Shown: positions 43,056-52,695, counted from the stretch's first letter. The stretch is 64,000 bases of DNA from Clostridia bacterium (GCA_017513525.1 JAFXFC010000048.1:124001-188000), one strand, 5' to 3'. Notes: generated by a model not told the origin, from the sequence alone. Numbers and translations are program-made.

Positions 43056-44708
43056 TTACTGCTGGGTTATTTTACCCTTCTTTATATTGAATGAAAATGT
43101 TTTTCTCTTACCGTCAAGCTCAGAAACGATAGTAATATTCTCTTTATCTGTATATTCAGCAGATATTACTTTTTCATCAGTCTTTCTGAAAAACTTTTTA
43201 AGAAGAGCCATTTGCTTTTCATCATAATCTCCGGCGTTATCAGAAACAAAAAGAACATTACCGAAAAGATTATTGATTTTTGCGAGAAGAAGCTTCTGTT
43301 CTTCTGTAAATTTAAGATTATTGTTTCTTAAGAAGAAAACATCGGGGTCATTCATAAATGCTCTGCCGTTAAGATGTCTTCTGAAAATTGAATTATTGAT
43401 TGCGTGCTGTGCACTGAGAATTTCATTGGAAACACTGAGGAAATTATAAATCTTTCCCTTATAAGTAAGGTCAACATCACAGCTTATTCTGCAAGCATCA
43501 ACAAGGCCTAAGCAAGAACTCATGGGAACACCGCAGCCGAGAAGTAATTTATCACCAACTAATTCTCTGAGAAATTCCATTGCTTCACGCATAATTTCAC
43601 CGCGGCACTTGCCGTTACGGGGAAGAATACATTCACTGTAAAGGAAATCGAGTTTTACCATATCGAATTTCCATTCATTGAGTACAACATCGAATACTTT
43701 TCGCAGGTATTCTCTTACTTCCTCGTTATAAACATCAAGTATATAAGCGCCGCCCCATGCTAAACATCCCTGATAGGGAACACCGTTTTCGTCCTGAACA
43801 AGCCAGTCGGGGTGCTCTTTTGCAATTCTTGAAATTTTCTGACAGCTGAAAGGAGCAAGCCAGATACCTGCTTTATATCCCTTTTCATGAATTTTATCTG
43901 CAATATATCCCATTCCGTGAGGGAATCTTGAAGGATTGGGGTCGATCCAGTCACCGACAAATGTTTCATATCCGTCATCTATCTGGAATATAGATACTTC
44001 CTCTTTTGCCGGGTCAAGACCGTTAAGATCGCGAAGAATTATCTCTTCGTTAATATCCTGAAAATAGTTATACCATGAAGTATATCCGCTCATTGAGCCA
44101 TTACGGGTTTCGGGCATATCCATAAGAGCAAAATACTTATCAAATACTTCATCATATCCGCCTTCAAAATATACAACATCAAATACTTTATAAGACTGAG
44201 TTATAAATTTTCCGAGGACATCTTTTCTGAATGAGAAATAATTATCATTCATTTTTACCTTAAAGTATGAAAAACCTGTATTTTCACTCAAAGAGCCCCA
44301 AAGTTTAAGATTGTCACCGTTTCTGACATATGTATAGCCGTGGCTGTGAAATTCACCGGGCTTTTCGGAATATTCTACAATACGCTCATCACTTGTCATG
44401 CTGGCGATATATTTAACCTTTTTGTGAATGTTAGCTAATTTAATTGTACCCTTCTGAATATCGGTTTTTATCATTTCCTTAGTAACTGTCCATGACTGAT
44501 AGCCGGCTGCGAAAAACTTGTCATTATCCTTGAATACATAGGGGAATTCTACATAAAAATCAACAAGCTCAAAGGTTTTCTTAGGGTTAAGAGTTACAGT
44601 AAAACGCTCATCAGTATCAATGATATCAAGTGAATAAAAGCTGTTTTCTGTTTCATTTGTTGTAATAATTTTGTTGCCTGCTTTGTACTTGATTACAAAT
44701 GTTTTCAT
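43056..44708 (-). CDS. Glycoside hydrolase, alpha-galactosidase-like (GH36)
   Basis: 550 aa. N-terminal beta-sandwich (1-~190), then a TIM barrel with SIFQIDDGYETFVGDWI, GYKAGIWLAPFSCQK, and FDMVKLDFLYSE (the Asp of KLD is the nucleophile position in clan GH-D), RISCDVDLTY holding the likely acid/base Asp. No signal peptide. The gene lies 2 nt after a HAD phosphatase gene with its ribosome site inside it (GAGGAGAAATG), one operon. Substrate probably alpha-galactosides. Confidence 0.88.
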   Translation of the reverse strand: MKTFVIKYKAGNKIITTNETENSFYSLDIIDTDERFTVTLNPKKTFELVDFYVEFPYVFKDNDKFFAAGYQSWTVTKEMIKTDIQKGTIKLANIHKKVKYIASMTSDERIVEYSEKPGEFHSHGYTYVRNGDNLKLWGSLSENTGFSYFKVKMNDNYFSFRKDVLGKFITQSYKVFDVVYFEGGYDEVFDKYFALMDMPETRNGSMSGYTSWYNYFQDINEEIILRDLNGLDPAKEEVSIFQIDDGYETFVGDWIDPNPSRFPHGMGYIADKIHEKGYKAGIWLAPFSCQKISRIAKEHPDWLVQDENGVPYQGCLAWGGAYILDVYNEEVREYLRKVFDVVLNEWKFDMVKLDFLYSECILPRNGKCRGEIMREAMEFLRELVGDKLLLGCGVPMSSCLGLVDACRISCDVDLTYKGKIYNFLSVSNEILSAQHAINNSIFRRHLNGRAFMNDPDVFFLRNNNLKFTEEQKLLLAKINNLFGNVLFVSDNAGDYDEKQMALLKKFFRKTDEKVISAEYTDKENITIVSELDGKRKTFSFNIKKGKITQQ

Positions 44709-44709
44709 A

Positions 44710-45567
44710 TCATTTCTCCTCTTTATTAAATAAATGTGCTATTAATTGTTCCGTATTTTCAAAATCCGGAATAACAGCATCAGCACCCGCACTCAATAAT
44801 TTTTTTCGCTTGTATTCATTGACACCGCACTGATGTTTTTCATCTGTTGCAACAGCAACAGTGTATCCTCCGACTTTATTTACAAGTTCAATTTCAACAA
44901 AGCCGTCACCAAAGGAAAGAAGATTTTCGCCTTTTATGTTATTCTCAGTTAAAAGTCTTTGGATAACTACTTCCTTTGAGCATTGCTGAGCATGCTCATC
45001 AAGTGCTCCGAAAATATTATTGCCGAAATACTTGTCAAGCCCTAAAAGCTTTGCCTCCTCTATAACCTGAGGCTGATCGGTACCGCTGGCGCACAGTAAC
45101 TCAATTCCTTCATTTTTCAATGCAGATAAAAATTCCGCAGCACCTTTTACAAGAAGCTCCTCAGGCTTAATACTGCCGTCAGAAAGACCGTTTCGCTTGT
45201 CTTCAATTCTTAAAAATAAGCGTCTGAGATACTCATTTTTATACTCCATGGCATCTTTAGCATGTCCGCCTCTTTTTTCTATTTCAATTTTAAGTTGCAG
45301 ACATTGAAAAATAGTCTGTTTTCCTGTAAGCTCATCGACAAAATCAGTAATAAGTTCAATAACTTCGTCATCGCTTTCAGTTTTATTCGGTACAGAGCTA
45401 TTGAATTCTTCACAAAAATAGGGAATCATTATTTCCTGCCAGCCTTCTCTGATAAGACTGAGTGTACCGTCAAAATCAAATAAAGCCGCTTTAAATACCC
45501 TGTCGGCAGGTACATTATTTATTATTTCCAAGGACCAGCTTGATTTATCTGCAGGAGCAGTTGACAT
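44710..45567 (-). CDS. HAD superfamily hydrolase
   Basis: 285 aa with a ~28-residue N-terminal leader, then motif I AALFDFDGTLSLI, motif II LCASGTD, motif III K and motif IV SFGDGFVEIE. Helical cap typical of subfamily I. Substrate probably a sugar phosphate, fitting the GH36 partner downstream, but this is inference. GGAGG precedes the ATG by 8 nt. Confidence 0.85.
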   Translation of the reverse strand: MSTAPADKSSWSLEIINNVPADRVFKAALFDFDGTLSLIREGWQEIMIPYFCEEFNSSVPNKTESDDEVIELITDFVDELTGKQTIFQCLQLKIEIEKRGGHAKDAMEYKNEYLRRLFLRIEDKRNGLSDGSIKPEELLVKGAAEFLSALKNEGIELLCASGTDQPQVIEEAKLLGLDKYFGNNIFGALDEHAQQCSKEVVIQRLLTENNIKGENLLSFGDGFVEIELVNKVGGYTVAVATDEKHQCGVNEYKRKKLLSAGADAVIPDFENTEQLIAHLFNKEEK

Positions 45568-45596
45568 GTATAGAACCTCCGAAATTTATTTTAATT

Positions 45597-45625
45597 ATTA
45601 TACAATGTATTTAATTTTCATTCAA
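45597..45625 (-). promoter_or_regulatory. Promoter for HAD-GH36
   Basis: Minus strand TTGAAT (45620-45625), 17 nt, TATAAT (45597-45602). Confidence 0.7.
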
Positions 45626-45650
45626 GTGTTATTTTGTGAATATTATCACT

Positions 45651-45685
45651 TAAAATAAAACTGACTCCGTAAAAAACGAAGTCAG
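45651..45685 (-). terminator. Terminator after the DUF2238-like gene
   Basis: Minus strand CTGACTTCG / CGGAGTCAG (45661-45685, one G-T pair), followed by TTTTATTTTA. Confidence 0.8.
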
Positions 45686-45707
45686 CAGGTTGCAGTAAAC
45701 AAATCAA

Positions 45708-46484
45708 TTATGATACTTTAGTTTTTTCTTCCTCGTGATATTTTTCAATTATCGCATTGACATCATATTTTCCTTTATGTCTGTAAGGAATAATACAGAA
45801 AATTCCATACATTATGAATGCACCGATAAAGTTAAGAACAATGTCACCCATAGTATCCATTAATGCAAATCTCATGGGATCTTCAACAGGGAAGAGGTGG
45901 AATATTTTGCTGGGATCACCGCCTGCAACGGCAAGAGCATTTTCATAGCTCCAATGCTGAGCATCTCCGCCGAAAAACTGGTCAAAAATAAATTCAAATA
46001 ATTCCCAGCCGCTTGAAAGAATAAAACCAAAACCGAGAGCCGTTAAATTTGCGATCTGATGGGGACATGTCTTTTTAAGCTTTAATTGCGTTGCAGCAAT
46101 ATATTCATATCCGATATAAACACCTTCTGCAGTGCCGAGTGCATGAAGAACCTTGTCGTATCCCGGGAGAGTATAGTAAAGATTGAGATATGCACCGCCG
46201 AAAGAGCCTAAGAAAAATCCGAGAACGGTAATATTCTGGAATTTATGAGAGAGTAATCTTAATCTGTTATTTTTGGGAAGCATCTGGAAAACTTCATAAC
46301 CGAACATTCCGCATAAATTGGCAAACATCTGTAACGGCTGATTGCTTCCGAGATATTCATCACCGAATATTAATGATTCAATAATACCGTATATCATTAA
46401 ACCTCTGAGTATCCACCAATATATAAGCTCGATTTTAGATACATTTGAAAGTATATTGTTAGCATATGCCTTTATCTTATCCAT
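45708..46484 (-). CDS. DUF2238-like membrane protein
   Basis: 258 aa, about six membrane helices. GYDKVLHALGTAEGVYIGYE, SSGWELFEFIFDQFFG and LMDTMGDIVLNFIGAFI resemble the conserved motifs of DUF2238 (YjdF-like) proteins; these conserved His, Glu and Asp positions in membranes suggest a metal or substrate site. Function unknown. GGAGG ribosome site. Single-gene unit with its own terminator. Confidence 0.7.
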   Translation of the reverse strand: MDKIKAYANNILSNVSKIELIYWWILRGLMIYGIIESLIFGDEYLGSNQPLQMFANLCGMFGYEVFQMLPKNNRLRLLSHKFQNITVLGFFLGSFGGAYLNLYYTLPGYDKVLHALGTAEGVYIGYEYIAATQLKLKKTCPHQIANLTALGFGFILSSGWELFEFIFDQFFGGDAQHWSYENALAVAGGDPSKIFHLFPVEDPMRFALMDTMGDIVLNFIGAFIMYGIFCIIPYRHKGKYDVNAIIEKYHEEEKTKVS

Positions 46485-46529
46485 ACAAAAACCTCCTGTT
46501 TTCGACTAATAATAACACTGCAAAAATAA

Positions 46530-46559
46530 ATTATAATTCTAATTCAGAAATATAAGCAA
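46530..46559 (-). promoter_or_regulatory. Promoter for the DUF2238-like gene
   Basis: Minus strand TTGCTT (46554-46559), 18 nt, TATAAT (46530-46535). Confidence 0.6.
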
Positions 46560-46613
46560 AAGTAATTAAAATTAATAATTTTTGTTTATCTTCATTTAAT
46601 CTAAACAGTATTA

Positions 46614-46642
46614 TTGATTTAACCGAAAAAAAGTGTTATAAT
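46614..46642 (+). promoter_or_regulatory. Promoter for the metallophosphoesterase gene
   Basis: TTGATT (46614-46619), 17 nt, extended -10 TGTTATAAT (TATAAT at 46637-46642), 29 nt before the ATG. Confidence 0.78.
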
Positions 46643-46670
46643 TCTATTCATTAAATAAAGGAGATATGTT

Positions 46671-47870
46671 ATGGAATTTTTACCTAAGCTCAGATTTATT
46701 GTTACAAGTGATATTCATTATAAAATTGATGAAGATATTCAAAAAGAACGCTTTGAAAAAGGCATGAAACTTGCATATGACTATGCAGAAAAAAGTCCGT
46801 ATTCAAAAATTGATGCTTTTTTCGCTGTCGGTGATTTTGCAAACAGCGGAAGTGAAGCTGAAATGCTTAAATTCAAGCAGTCTCTTGATAAAGTGATTGC
46901 CCCTGAAACCAAAATAACATTAATGCTTGCAAGTCACGAATTTAAATCTGACGGTGAAGAAGGTGCCATCAACCGTCTTAAAACGATTTACTCACTTGAA
47001 CCCGATAATTTCTTTGAAATAGCAGATTGTCCGTTCATTTGTATTTCAACAGAAAACGGTTGCCGTATGGGAGAAAACAAACAAAAATGGCTGAAGTCTT
47101 GTCTTGAAAAGGCTGTAGCCAACGGCAGAGAAAAACCTATATTTGTTTTTCAGCATCCGCATATTACTGATACGGTATACGGCAGCATAAATTGGGGCGA
47201 GGATGATATCACGGCAATTTTAACCGATTATCCTCAGGTAATTGATTTTTCAGGTCATTCACATGCTCCCATTAACGACCCCAGAAGCATTCATCAGAAA
47301 TATTTTACTTCTCTCGGTACAGGTTCTCTTGATTATTTTGAGCTTGATGAATTTGATTTTATGTACGGTACTATTCCTCCTGATTGCGATGAATGTGCTC
47401 AGTTTTATATAGTTGAAATAGATGAAAATAACGCAGTCAGAATTTTACCGTTTGATATTTTAAGTGAAAAATTCTTTAATGACGGTTATGTTATCAGCAC
47501 TCCTTGGGAGCCCGATAGTTTTAACTATACTTTCGACAGAGCACTTACTGAGAAAAAACCGTATTTCGATGATTCATTCAAGTGTGAATATGAAATATCA
47601 GCTGATAAAAAGCTAAATATTTCCTTCACACAGGCTAAATCCAATGATTACAGAGTCAACACTTATTCAGTAGTTCTCAGAAACAAAGCTTCTAATATTG
47701 TACTTGCACAAAAGAAAATAAGTTCATCTTATTACAGATATTATATGCCTGAAAGTTTAAGTCTTTCGATAGATTTTCCTTATTCATCCGGGGATTATGT
47801 CATAGAGATTACAGCAAACGGATTCTGGTATGCAAAGTCAGATAAATATTCTCTCCACTTTTCTATATGA
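46671..47870 (+). CDS. Metallophosphoesterase
   Basis: 399 aa. Calcineurin-like motifs TSDIHYK, VGDFANSG, FQHPHI and SGHSHAP are present, but the GNHE/D motif is LASHEFKSD, Ser in place of Asn. A C-terminal beta domain (about 275-399) follows, as in cell-wall or exonuclease-like members. No signal peptide. AlaX begins 9 nt later. Confidence 0.85.
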   Translation: MEFLPKLRFIVTSDIHYKIDEDIQKERFEKGMKLAYDYAEKSPYSKIDAFFAVGDFANSGSEAEMLKFKQSLDKVIAPETKITLMLASHEFKSDGEEGAINRLKTIYSLEPDNFFEIADCPFICISTENGCRMGENKQKWLKSCLEKAVANGREKPIFVFQHPHITDTVYGSINWGEDDITAILTDYPQVIDFSGHSHAPINDPRSIHQKYFTSLGTGSLDYFELDEFDFMYGTIPPDCDECAQFYIVEIDENNAVRILPFDILSEKFFNDGYVISTPWEPDSFNYTFDRALTEKKPYFDDSFKCEYEISADKKLNISFTQAKSNDYRVNTYSVVLRNKASNIVLAQKKISSSYYRYYMPESLSLSIDFPYSSGDYVIEITANGFWYAKSDKYSLHFSI

Positions 47871-47878
47871 GGTAATTT

Positions 47879-49063
47879 ATGACAGAAAAGCTGTATTATA
47901 ATGACAGTCATCTTATTGAATTTGAAGCAAAAATAGTTGATATCTTTGAGGAAAACAGAAGACTGGTACTGATCCTTGATAAAACCGCTTTTTTCCCTGA
48001 GGGCGGTGGACAATTATATGATATCGGCTTTATAAACCAATCTGAAGTTGTTGAAGTTCAGGAAAAAGAAGGTCAGATTTATCATTATCTGAAAGATACG
48101 CAATGTAATTTTCAAACAGGTGATAGCGTTACGGGAAAAATACTGTGGGAATTACGATTTAAAAGAATGCAAGCTCATTCAGGTGAACATATTATTTCGG
48201 GTGTTGCTCATAATTTGTTTGGTGCTGATAATGTCGGTTTTCATATGGATAATGATAATATTTTGACTATCGACTTCAATATTTATCTTACTAAAGCTCA
48301 AGTTTCATTGCTTGAGCAAAGTACAAACGATTGTATTTATAAAAATCTTGAAATCCGTTCTTTCACATATGCTGCAGAAGATATTAAAAATATCGATTTC
48401 AGAAGTAAACTTGAATTTACGGATTCAGTCAGAATTGTAGAAATAGACGGTGTAGATAAGTGTGCTTGCTGTGCACCTCATGTTAAATATACAGGTGAAA
48501 TCGGTTTAATAAAAATACTGTCCTGTATAAGTCACAGAGGAGGAGTCCGTCTTACTGCTGTTTGCGGTGCAGATGCTTTTGAAGATTACATAAGAAAATA
48601 TGATAATGTATTAAAAATTGCGTCTCAGCTTTGTGCAAAGCATAATGAAGTTTCAGATGCAGTTGAAGTTTTGTTACAGCAGAATTCTTCACTGAAAAGA
48701 AAGATTACAGAAATTAATTCTAAACATTTGAATTATGTGGCTTCTCTTGTAGAGTCTGCTGATGTAATCTTAAGATTTTATGAAGACTTTTCAATTGAAG
48801 ATCTGCGAGAACTTTCAAATTTATTAAAGGACAAATGTAAAATTGCAGTTATTTTGCTCTCAGGAAATAACGAAATCGGTTATTCCTACTCTGTGTATTC
48901 CGAAAAAATGAATTTATCTTTGTTTGCAAAAGCATTTAATTTGTCTCTTGACGGCACAGGCGGGGGCAGAGGCTCAATTATTCAGGGAAAAGTAAAATCA
49001 AATTCAGAACAAATAACAGAATTTGTGAAAAATATGAGGTTTGAAGAATATGAGAATGCGTAA
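47879..49063 (+). CDS. Alanyl-tRNA editing protein (AlaX-L type)
   Basis: 394 aa. Hydrolyses Ser-tRNA(Ala) or Gly-tRNA(Ala). N-terminal threonyl/alanyl-tRNA-synthetase second-additional domain with TAFFPEGGGQL, the zinc motifs HSGEHI (HxxxH) and CACCAPH (CxxxH), and a C-terminal DHHA1-type domain with SLDGTGGGRG. The presence of DHHA1 makes it the long form. Overlaps trmB by 14 nt. Confidence 0.9.
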   Translation: MTEKLYYNDSHLIEFEAKIVDIFEENRRLVLILDKTAFFPEGGGQLYDIGFINQSEVVEVQEKEGQIYHYLKDTQCNFQTGDSVTGKILWELRFKRMQAHSGEHIISGVAHNLFGADNVGFHMDNDNILTIDFNIYLTKAQVSLLEQSTNDCIYKNLEIRSFTYAAEDIKNIDFRSKLEFTDSVRIVEIDGVDKCACCAPHVKYTGEIGLIKILSCISHRGGVRLTAVCGADAFEDYIRKYDNVLKIASQLCAKHNEVSDAVEVLLQQNSSLKRKITEINSKHLNYVASLVESADVILRFYEDFSIEDLRELSNLLKDKCKIAVILLSGNNEIGYSYSVYSEKMNLSLFAKAFNLSLDGTGGGRGSIIQGKVKSNSEQITEFVKNMRFEEYENA

Positions 49064-49715
49064 AAAGAAGCATCTTGAAGAAAAATTGATGCAATGCAAA
49101 AATTTAATCGATATACCTCCTGTTACACAAGATTTCCGTAATGTAGTAGCAGTAAAAGAATATATTGATTTTTCGGAATATTTCAAAAATAACAATCCGA
49201 TACAAATGGAAATCGGTTGCGGAAAGGGTCAGTTTATATTCGAACTTGCACAGCGAAATCCTGAAATTAACTACATAGCTGTTGAAGTTAATCGAAATGT
49301 TATTTGTGATGCATGTAAAAAAGCACAGGATTCAGGTTTGAGTAATGTAATATTTTTGCATTGCGGTGCGGAAATTCTGACAAAATACATTAAACCTTCG
49401 TCTATAGAAAGGCTTTATCTGAATTTTTCTTGTCCGTTCCCGAAAAATGCATATGAAAACAGAAGACTTACAAATGTCAGATTTCTTGATATTTATAAAG
49501 AAATTTTATCAGAAGATGCAGAAATTCATCAAAAAACAGACAATATGCACTTTTTCGAATATTCCATTGAACAGTATACACTTGCAGGGTATAAACTAAA
49601 AAATATTTCGCTTGATTTGCATAACAGTGACTTTGAGGGAAATATAATTACCGAATACGAAAATCGTTTTTCCTCAATGGGAATGCCGATTTACAGACTT
49701 GAAGCATATGTATAA
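49050..49715 (+). CDS. trmB: tRNA (guanine(46)-N(7))-methyltransferase, variant active site
   Basis: 221 aa. MRMRKKKHLEEK start, SAM loop MEIGCGKGQFIFELA and AVEVNRN are clear. In most TrmB the motif NF.DPW.K.RH.KRR holds a catalytic Asp; here it reads LNFSCPFPKNAYENRRL, Cys128 at that Asp. This could be a lineage variant. ATG 49050 lies inside alaX, 10 nt after GAGG. Ends at a terminator. Confidence 0.85.
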   Translation: MRMRKKKHLEEKLMQCKNLIDIPPVTQDFRNVVAVKEYIDFSEYFKNNNPIQMEIGCGKGQFIFELAQRNPEINYIAVEVNRNVICDACKKAQDSGLSNVIFLHCGAEILTKYIKPSSIERLYLNFSCPFPKNAYENRRLTNVRFLDIYKEILSEDAEIHQKTDNMHFFEYSIEQYTLAGYKLKNISLDLHNSDFEGNIITEYENRFSSMGMPIYRLEAYV

Positions 49716-49721
49716 ATTATG

Positions 49722-49745
49722 GGCCGTCAAAACTGACGGCCTTTT
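49722..49745 (+). terminator. Terminator of trmB
   Basis: GGCCGTCA (49722-49729), AAAC loop, TGACGGCC (49734-49741), then TTTTG. Confidence 0.85.
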
Positions 49746-49806
49746 GTAATATTCAGGACAGGGAGTACATATCATTTAGTGAAATAAATAATGGGAGTGC
49801 TTCTTA

Positions 49807-51324
49807 ATGAATGTTGAAAAAATAGCAATAAAATCAGCAAAACAACCGGTGTCTTTATCCGGACAGCAAAATATAGAAACTGATATAATATTACCGGATT
49901 ACTACGATAACATAAGTAAAATACTGAAATGCACAATCAAACCTTTTGTCGAAGCTGTAACTTCAACCGATGACAGAATAAGCATAGCAGGTTCTGTTAC
50001 ATTATCGTTGCTGTATTCAGGAGAGGACAAAAAGCTGTATCACTATGAAAATGAGATCAAATATACAAAAATATTGAATAATCAAGGCTATAAAATCGGT
50101 GACAATATTACGGCTGAGCAACATGTTTCTTCCTGTAGCTACAGAGCTGTAGGACCTAAAAGGGTCGACTTAAAAGGAGTTATTCAGATTTACGCAAAAA
50201 TCTATGAGCATATAGATGCAGATATTATTACAAGCATTGAAAGCGAATATGTGCATGCCCGTTCAAGCTCTCTTAAAATTAATATGACAAACGGATTGTT
50301 TAATCGGGACTTTACGGTATCAGACGAATTCAAGCTGAATAGTGAGCATGGAAAGATCAGAACAGTAATCAGAAAAGACTGCAAAATTAGCATAAATGAG
50401 AAAAAAACAATAGTAAATAAAATCTTCATTAAAGGCACTTGCAAAATGTTTGTAATCTATATAACCGAGGAGACTAACGCGGTAAATAATTTATCATACG
50501 AAGTGCCGTTTTCCGAGGTTGTAGATGCTTACGGCGTTGAAGAAAATGATGAAATTGAGATTTATAATATTCAGACAAATGTGTCAGTTAATATTAAAAA
50601 TCAGGATAGTGACACACCTATTCTTGATACATCAATCGACATTTCACTTTGCATCAGTGCGGCAAGAGAGCAAACTATCGATTATATAGATGATGTGTAC
50701 TCTTCCATGAATGAAATTTCAGCAACGTTCAATGATATTGATTTAGAAAATAATTTCATGAAAAAAACAATGAACATGGATGTAAGCTTTGAGGCAGATT
50801 CTTTTATTGATGATGACTACAGTATTTGTGACAGTTATATTGACGATATAAAATTAAGCTCTGAAATAAAAGAAAACAAGATGTATTTACTTATAAACGC
50901 AAACTATAATGCTTTGATAAAGCTTTCGGACGGAACATTCAGTCTGATAACACGAAATTTTACAGCTGAGAGAGAATTTATTTCTGCTGAAATTACTGAC
51001 AGGCCGAAAAACATGAGCTATGATATGTTAAGTGTTTCAGCTTTACGGATGAATGACGGCAAAATACGGTTTATGTCAGATTATTTTATTGAAACAGCAA
51101 TATGCAGCAGCTGTAAAATTAAAGCCTTGACAGCTTTGACGGAAAGTGAAAATCCACAGCGCAATTTTAATAACGGTATTATTTTGTATTATGCTCAAAA
51201 AGGTGAAGATCTCTGGAGCATTGCAAAAGAAAACAGAACAACCGTTGAAACAATAAAAGCCTCCAATGAAATTGCAGATGACAGTCTCACGGAAAGCAGA
51301 TTGTTGGTTTTTCCGAATTATTGA
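49807..51324 (+). CDS. SipL-like spore coat morphogenetic protein (DUF3794/SPOCS + LysM)
   Basis: 505 aa. The N-terminal ~150 residues and later segments have the SPOCS (DUF3794) pattern: ILPDYYDNISKILKCTIKPFV, and later DTSIDISLCISAAREQ, typical repeats. A C-terminal LysM (about 455-505, YYAQKGEDLWSIAKENRTT) binds glycan. SipL links SpoIVA to the coat in C. difficile; with the SpoVM-like peptide at 13685 this supports spore formation. GGGAGTG ribosome site. A sporulation sigma-factor promoter was not identified in the 60 nt upstream. Confidence 0.82.
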   Translation: MNVEKIAIKSAKQPVSLSGQQNIETDIILPDYYDNISKILKCTIKPFVEAVTSTDDRISIAGSVTLSLLYSGEDKKLYHYENEIKYTKILNNQGYKIGDNITAEQHVSSCSYRAVGPKRVDLKGVIQIYAKIYEHIDADIITSIESEYVHARSSSLKINMTNGLFNRDFTVSDEFKLNSEHGKIRTVIRKDCKISINEKKTIVNKIFIKGTCKMFVIYITEETNAVNNLSYEVPFSEVVDAYGVEENDEIEIYNIQTNVSVNIKNQDSDTPILDTSIDISLCISAAREQTIDYIDDVYSSMNEISATFNDIDLENNFMKKTMNMDVSFEADSFIDDDYSICDSYIDDIKLSSEIKENKMYLLINANYNALIKLSDGTFSLITRNFTAEREFISAEITDRPKNMSYDMLSVSALRMNDGKIRFMSDYFIETAICSSCKIKALTALTESENPQRNFNNGIILYYAQKGEDLWSIAKENRTTVETIKASNEIADDSLTESRLLVFPNY

Positions 51325-51332
51325 TGTTTGTC

Positions 51333-51361
51333 TTGATTTATAAAGAGATTTAATCTATATT
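51333..51361 (+). promoter_or_regulatory. Promoter for serine dehydratase
   Basis: TTGATT (51333-51338), 17 nt, TATATT (51356-51361), 28 nt before ATG 51389. Confidence 0.65.
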
Positions 51362-51388
51362 ATATATATCATGCAGCAGGAGGCTAAT

Positions 51389-52615
51389 ATGGACAGTTGT
51401 TTTAAAGGCAAAGGAATGGAATCATTGAGAGAGTTATATAAAATCGGTGTTGGGCCTTCAAGTTCTCACACAATGGGACCTGAAAGAGCAGCAAAAATTA
51501 TCTCGTTAAAATATCCGGATGCCGATAAATATGTTGTTACACTTTACGGCTCTCTTGCAAAAACAGGTATCGGCCACAGAACAGATTATATAATCAAAAA
51601 AACTCTTAGTGAAGAAAAAACCGAAATAATTTTTGATGAAAATAAAACAGATATTCCTCATCCTAACACAATGCAGTTTAAGGTTTTTAAAGAGGGAAGT
51701 ATATTTAATGAATTTACGGTCTTAAGTATCGGCGGGGGAGATATCAGATTTATGGGTGACGATATTAAACCGCCGAAGCGACCGTATGAATTATCCACAT
51801 TTTCTGAAATATCAGAATATTGTAAAGCTCATGATATGCGCCTTTGGCAGTATGTTGAAATGGTCGAAGGCTTTGAAATATGGGATTTTCTTCAGACTAT
51901 ATGGGATTGTATGAAAAACTCAATTAAAGAAGGCGTTACTGCAGAAGGTGAAATTTTCGGCGGACTTCACGTTCTTCGTAAAGCAAAGCAGCTTTACAAC
52001 TATCGCCATATGGATGAACTCTCTGAAACTAAAGAAAACCGCCTTGTCTGCTCATATGCTTTTGCAGTAAGTGAACAAAATGCTTCATGTAACGGAAAAA
52101 TCGTAACAGCTCCCACCTGCGGAGCCAGCGGTGTTTTGCCTGCAGTATTAAAATATACTCAGGATAAGAGAAAGTTATCTGATTCTGACATTTTAAGAGC
52201 TCTTGCTACAGGCGGACTTATCGGAAATATTATAAAAACAAATGCTTCCATAAGCGGAGCAGAAGCGGGGTGTCAGGCTGAAATCGGAAGTGCCTGTTCA
52301 ATGGCGGCTGCAGCACTTGGGGAGCTATATGAAATGGATATTGATCAGATTGAATATGCAGCCGAAGTCGCAATGGAGCATCACTTGGGTCTTACATGTG
52401 ATCCCGTAAAAGGTCTTGTTCAGATACCTTGTATTGAAAGAAATGCTGTTGCGGCAATGAGAGCCATTAATGCAGTAAATCTCGCAAACTTTCTTGCAGG
52501 CTCCAGAAAAATTTCATTTGACCTTGTTGTTAAAACCATGTATGAAACCGGAAAAGATCTACATAACAGATACAGAGAAACAAGCGAAGGCGGTCTTGCC
52601 AAACTTTATAATTAA
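51389..52615 (+). CDS. sdaA: L-serine ammonia-lyase, iron-sulfur-dependent
   Basis: 408 aa single-chain enzyme converting L-serine to pyruvate and ammonia with a [4Fe-4S] cluster. N-terminal beta-domain motif GVGPSSSHTMGPERAA, catalytic domain with APTCGASGVLPAV, GAEAGCQAEIGSACSMAAAA and CDPVKGLVQIPCIERN; the cysteines in these are candidate cluster ligands. ATG 51389 follows AGGAGG by 5 nt; an in-frame ATG at 51371 lies upstream of it. Monocistronic with own terminator. Confidence 0.94.
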   Translation: MDSCFKGKGMESLRELYKIGVGPSSSHTMGPERAAKIISLKYPDADKYVVTLYGSLAKTGIGHRTDYIIKKTLSEEKTEIIFDENKTDIPHPNTMQFKVFKEGSIFNEFTVLSIGGGDIRFMGDDIKPPKRPYELSTFSEISEYCKAHDMRLWQYVEMVEGFEIWDFLQTIWDCMKNSIKEGVTAEGEIFGGLHVLRKAKQLYNYRHMDELSETKENRLVCSYAFAVSEQNASCNGKIVTAPTCGASGVLPAVLKYTQDKRKLSDSDILRALATGGLIGNIIKTNASISGAEAGCQAEIGSACSMAAAALGELYEMDIDQIEYAAEVAMEHHLGLTCDPVKGLVQIPCIERNAVAAMRAINAVNLANFLAGSRKISFDLVVKTMYETGKDLHNRYRETSEGGLAKLYN

Positions 52616-52619
52616 ATCG

Positions 52620-52656
52620 TTACGGAGTCTGAGTTTAAGACTCCGTAAATTTTTTT
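52620..52656 (+). terminator. Terminator of serine dehydratase
   Basis: TTACGGAGTCT (52620-52630) / AGACTCCGTAA (52638-52648), 7-nt loop, then T7. Confidence 0.9.
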
Positions 52657-52667
52657 ATATAAATGTA

Positions 52668-52695
52668 TTGTAATTATTTTTTTTAGTGGTAAAAT
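52668..52695 (+). promoter_or_regulatory. Promoter for the G3E GTPase operon
   Basis: TTGTAA (52668-52673), 16 nt, TAAAAT (52690-52695) with TGG extension. No inverted repeat resembling a known Zur site was seen. Confidence 0.5.
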
